From Patescibacteria group bacterium UBA6023 (lineage in GTDB: Bacteria; Patescibacteriota; Minisyncoccia; Phycocordibacterales; UBA6899), in assembly GCA_002429425.1 (NCBI GenBank), contig DIZR01000014.1:4938-12262 (forward strand): 7,325 nt of DNA, read 5' to 3'. Under the pieces are notes generated by a model. It was not told where the DNA came from and searched no databases. It saw nothing but the letters and a program-made list of their open reading frames with translations. Position numbers and translations under genes: made by a program. This document shows positions 5,761 through 7,325 of the stretch, piece after piece. Numbering within the stretch: position 1 is the stretch's first letter; each line of letters begins with the position of its first letter.

Positions 5761-6498
5761 CTAGAACGCTCCCGATGCAGGCAAGAGGTTCAAACTATTT
5801 CCAGTTTCAAACATAGCAGAATTATCCCCACCATCTTTTGCCATTTTATTGTCATCAACAGTATAGGCGTTACTCTCGAGGACTGCATCAATCTCAAATG
5901 TATAAGCAGGCTTTCCTGCACCTATTGAGCCATTTTGACATGCATAGCGATACACAAGATCAGTCGCTGCAACTGTTGGACTTACCGTGTTGACTGGATC
6001 AACAGGAAAATTTGAAATTGAAGTTCCACCCGTAAGCGCCTTCAGGTTAACCGGAATCCATCCCGTACCATCAACCTTTGAAACTGTTCCGGGAGTAGTA
6101 CGACCCCAGAGTGTTGTTGCAAATGCAGATCCCGTAGCAGCATCAACTCCGGGAGTTGGAGCTGCCCCGACAGTAACCGTTCCATCATAACTATAAGCAA
6201 TCTTGGCGCTGGTGTTTGCCGTAGTGACGCCGGCTGGTGTTGTCGAGGTAAGGCATACCGTCCCAAAGTTATCGAGGCTTGGTGTTGAACTTGCAGTGAG
6301 CATGATTCCGAGAGCGGTTTGCACAGACTTCAGGTCTGAAATACGTTGTGCGTCGCGTGCTTTCTTCAATGTCTCAGCAGGATTCAACATGAATATCAGC
6401 GCAATTGACAATATCGCAATGATCGCGATAACGATAAGGAGCTCGAGAAGAGTGAAGCCATCCTGGCGGCTTTTTTTCATGTGAGTATATGAATTCAT
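5761..6498 (-). CDS. Major-type type IV pilin (second of a tandem pair)
   Basis: This 245-residue prepilin has a 14-residue leader, MNSYTHMKKSRQDG, cleaved before FTLLELLIVIAIIAILSIAL, with Phe at +1 and Glu at +5 (residue 19). NPAETLKKARDAQRISDLKS follows, the end of the long N-terminal helix. Cysteines C82 and C187 (in YRYAC) probably form a disulfide. The C-terminal part has GTGWIPVNLKALTGG, SNFPVDPVNT, FEIDAVLES and KDGGDNSAMFE, all shared with the neighbour gene. It is secreted through the membrane as a prepilin, processed by a prepilin peptidase not encoded here, and polymerised by PilB/PilC. The ATG at 6498 is preferred over the internal one at 6480 because it gives a leader of the same length as the paralogue. 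No Shine-Dalgarno is visible, and the upstream pilin stop is 26 nt away, so the two are probably co-transcribed. Confidence 0.92.
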   Translation of the reverse strand: MNSYTHMKKSRQDGFTLLELLIVIAIIAILSIALIFMLNPAETLKKARDAQRISDLKSVQTALGIMLTASSTPSLDNFGTVCLTSTTPAGVTTANTSAKIAYSYDGTVTVGAAPTPGVDAATGSAFATTLWGRTTPGTVSKVDGTGWIPVNLKALTGGTSISNFPVDPVNTVSPTVAATDLVYRYACQNGSIGAGKPAYTFEIDAVLESNAYTVDDNKMAKDGGDNSAMFETGNSLNLLPASGAF

Positions 6499-6524
6499 AA
6501 TTGATGGTTAAGTGTTAAGAATAA

Positions 6525-7238
6525 TTAGAAGTTGTTTCCCGTACCGAGAATTTTCAAATTCGTACCAACTTCATAGAAGTTAGGATTATTTCCACCATCA
6601 GATGCACGTTTGTCGTCAGTTACCGTATATGCAGTACTTTCAAGTATTGAATCAATCTCAAATGCAACTGGGGACTGTGAACACGCGTAGCGATAGAAAT
6701 AACTTGCCTTTGAAATACCAGAGGCAAGAACATCGGTTGTTCCTCCATCTCCATTTAGCGTGTTTATTGGGTCAACTGGGAGATTTGAGATTGGTGACCC
6801 ACCGGTCAGTGTGTCAAAGTTCACGGGAATCCATCCAGTGCCATCAGTCAGTGCAAGAGTTGTCGCGGGAGCTGCAGCAGCGGCATATGTTGTTGCGGCA
6901 CCATCAAGACTCGTTGCAGTAATCGTAGACAGCGTAGAATAATATATTTTGACTGGTGACACGGGAGCGAGTGCGGTTGCAGTCGCAAAACATGCAGTAT
7001 TTGAAGTTCCTGCCAGCTGAGGTGTACTCGTACTCGTCACGTAAAGGGCGAGTGCGGTTTTCATTGTACTTAAGTCCGAGATACGCTGTGCATCGCGTGA
7101 TTTCTTTAATGTTTCTGCAGGATTCAATACGAGAATAAGTGCAACCGACAAGATCGCGATAATTGATATCACAATCAAAAGTTCGAGAAGGGTAAAACCA
7201 TCCTCTGTACCGCCAGACTGTTTTTTGTATAAACTCAT
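6525..7238 (-). CDS. Major-type type IV pilin (first of a tandem pair)
   Basis: This 237-residue prepilin has the leader MSLYKKQSGGTEDG, cleaved before FTLLELLIVISIIAILSVAL; Glu19 is the conserved +5 residue needed for methylation and assembly. NPAETLKKSRDAQRISDLST follows. C83 and C186 (YRYAC) match the paralogue's cysteine pair and bracket a variable, Ala/Thr-rich region (about residues 84-130). Conserved C-terminal blocks include GTGWIPVNFDTLTGG, SNLPVDPINT, FEIDSILES and SDGGNNPNFYEVG. The frame stays open upstream to 7322, but that stretch is unlike pilin sequence; the ATG at 7238 gives the same 14-residue leader as the second pilin. The start is preceded by AT-rich sequence without a Shine-Dalgarno. 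It is likely the first gene of a two-pilin transcription unit that ends at the 5684-5725 terminator. Confidence 0.92.
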   Translation of the reverse strand: MSLYKKQSGGTEDGFTLLELLIVISIIAILSVALILVLNPAETLKKSRDAQRISDLSTMKTALALYVTSTSTPQLAGTSNTACFATATALAPVSPVKIYYSTLSTITATSLDGAATTYAAAAAPATTLALTDGTGWIPVNFDTLTGGSPISNLPVDPINTLNGDGGTTDVLASGISKASYFYRYACSQSPVAFEIDSILESTAYTVTDDKRASDGGNNPNFYEVGTNLKILGTGNNF

Positions 7239-7247
7239 AAATATAAA

Positions 7248-7253
7248 ATTATT
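7248..7253 (-). promoter_or_regulatory. Possible weak -10 box (AATAAT) of the pilin pair
   Basis: AATAAT on the minus strand (one mismatch to TATAAT) ends 9 nt before the ATG at 7238, which would place transcription start about 3 nt ahead of the codon. The spacing mirrors the stronger boxes upstream of 5611 and 4854, the main reason to list it. The surroundings are very AT-rich, so a chance match is quite possible, and a promoter beyond the right edge cannot be excluded. Confidence 0.25.
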
Positions 7254-7325
7254 TTTCACAAACGTTAATATAACAATAAAAACTCTTCTATTCATCGTAC
7301 CATTGCAACAAACGCACCTCAAGGA

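Noticed and set aside
7239..7322. Upstream extension of the first pilin to an ATG at 7322
   Set aside because: It would make a 42-residue leader with no pilin character; the start at 7238 gives a 14-residue leader identical in length to the paralogue.

Overview
This window holds one type IV pilus (T4P) assembly locus. Every gene lies on the minus strand, so transcription runs from the right end of the window to the left. I infer a member of the Candidate Phyla Radiation (Patescibacteria, Parcubacteria-like). The clues are a stripped-down PilB/PilC/pilin set, a Y1 transposase remnant of the 'CLNPN-HYH' type common in those genomes, a secreted protein whose N-terminus resembles their glycine-rich surface proteins, and sparse Shine-Dalgarno signals with -10 boxes almost touching start codons. 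No taxonomic marker gene is present, so this assignment is an inference.

Layout in the order of transcription: (1) two tandem paralogous major-pilin-like genes (7238-6525 and 6498-5761), with identical leader lengths, near-identical N-terminal helices and diverged middles; (2) a strong, nearly symmetric intrinsic terminator (5684-5725); (3) a separately promoted, unrecognised multi-pass membrane protein (5611-4949); (4) pilB, the assembly ATPase (4854-3139), with its own extended -10 promoter; (5) pilC, the inner-membrane platform (3135-1915), 3 nt after pilB; (6) a GspH-like minor pilin (1877-1413); (7) a PilV/GspI-like minor pilin (1407-769); (8) a decayed Y1/RAYT transposase remnant (about 765-283), truncated at its 5' end, frameshifted, with an internal stop and a damaged HUH motif; (9) the 5' end of a gene for an exported protein (188 to beyond position 1).

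How the parts fit: PilB powers polymerisation through PilC. The two large pilins would be the bulk fibre subunits, and the GspH-like and PilV-like proteins the minor, probably tip-initiating subunits. The terminator after the pilin pair would let abundant subunits be made in excess of the machinery. The membrane protein between pilins and pilB has no prepilin-peptidase GxGD motif and is the main unknown. Prepilin peptidase, PilM/N/O and the retraction ATPase PilT are not in the window.

The most distinctive observation is regulatory. Three transcription units (188, 4854 and 5611), and perhaps a fourth (7238), have a TATAAT-like box 8-14 nt upstream of the start codon. This predicts leaderless or nearly leaderless mRNAs. 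No gene-free stretch exceeds 300 bases.
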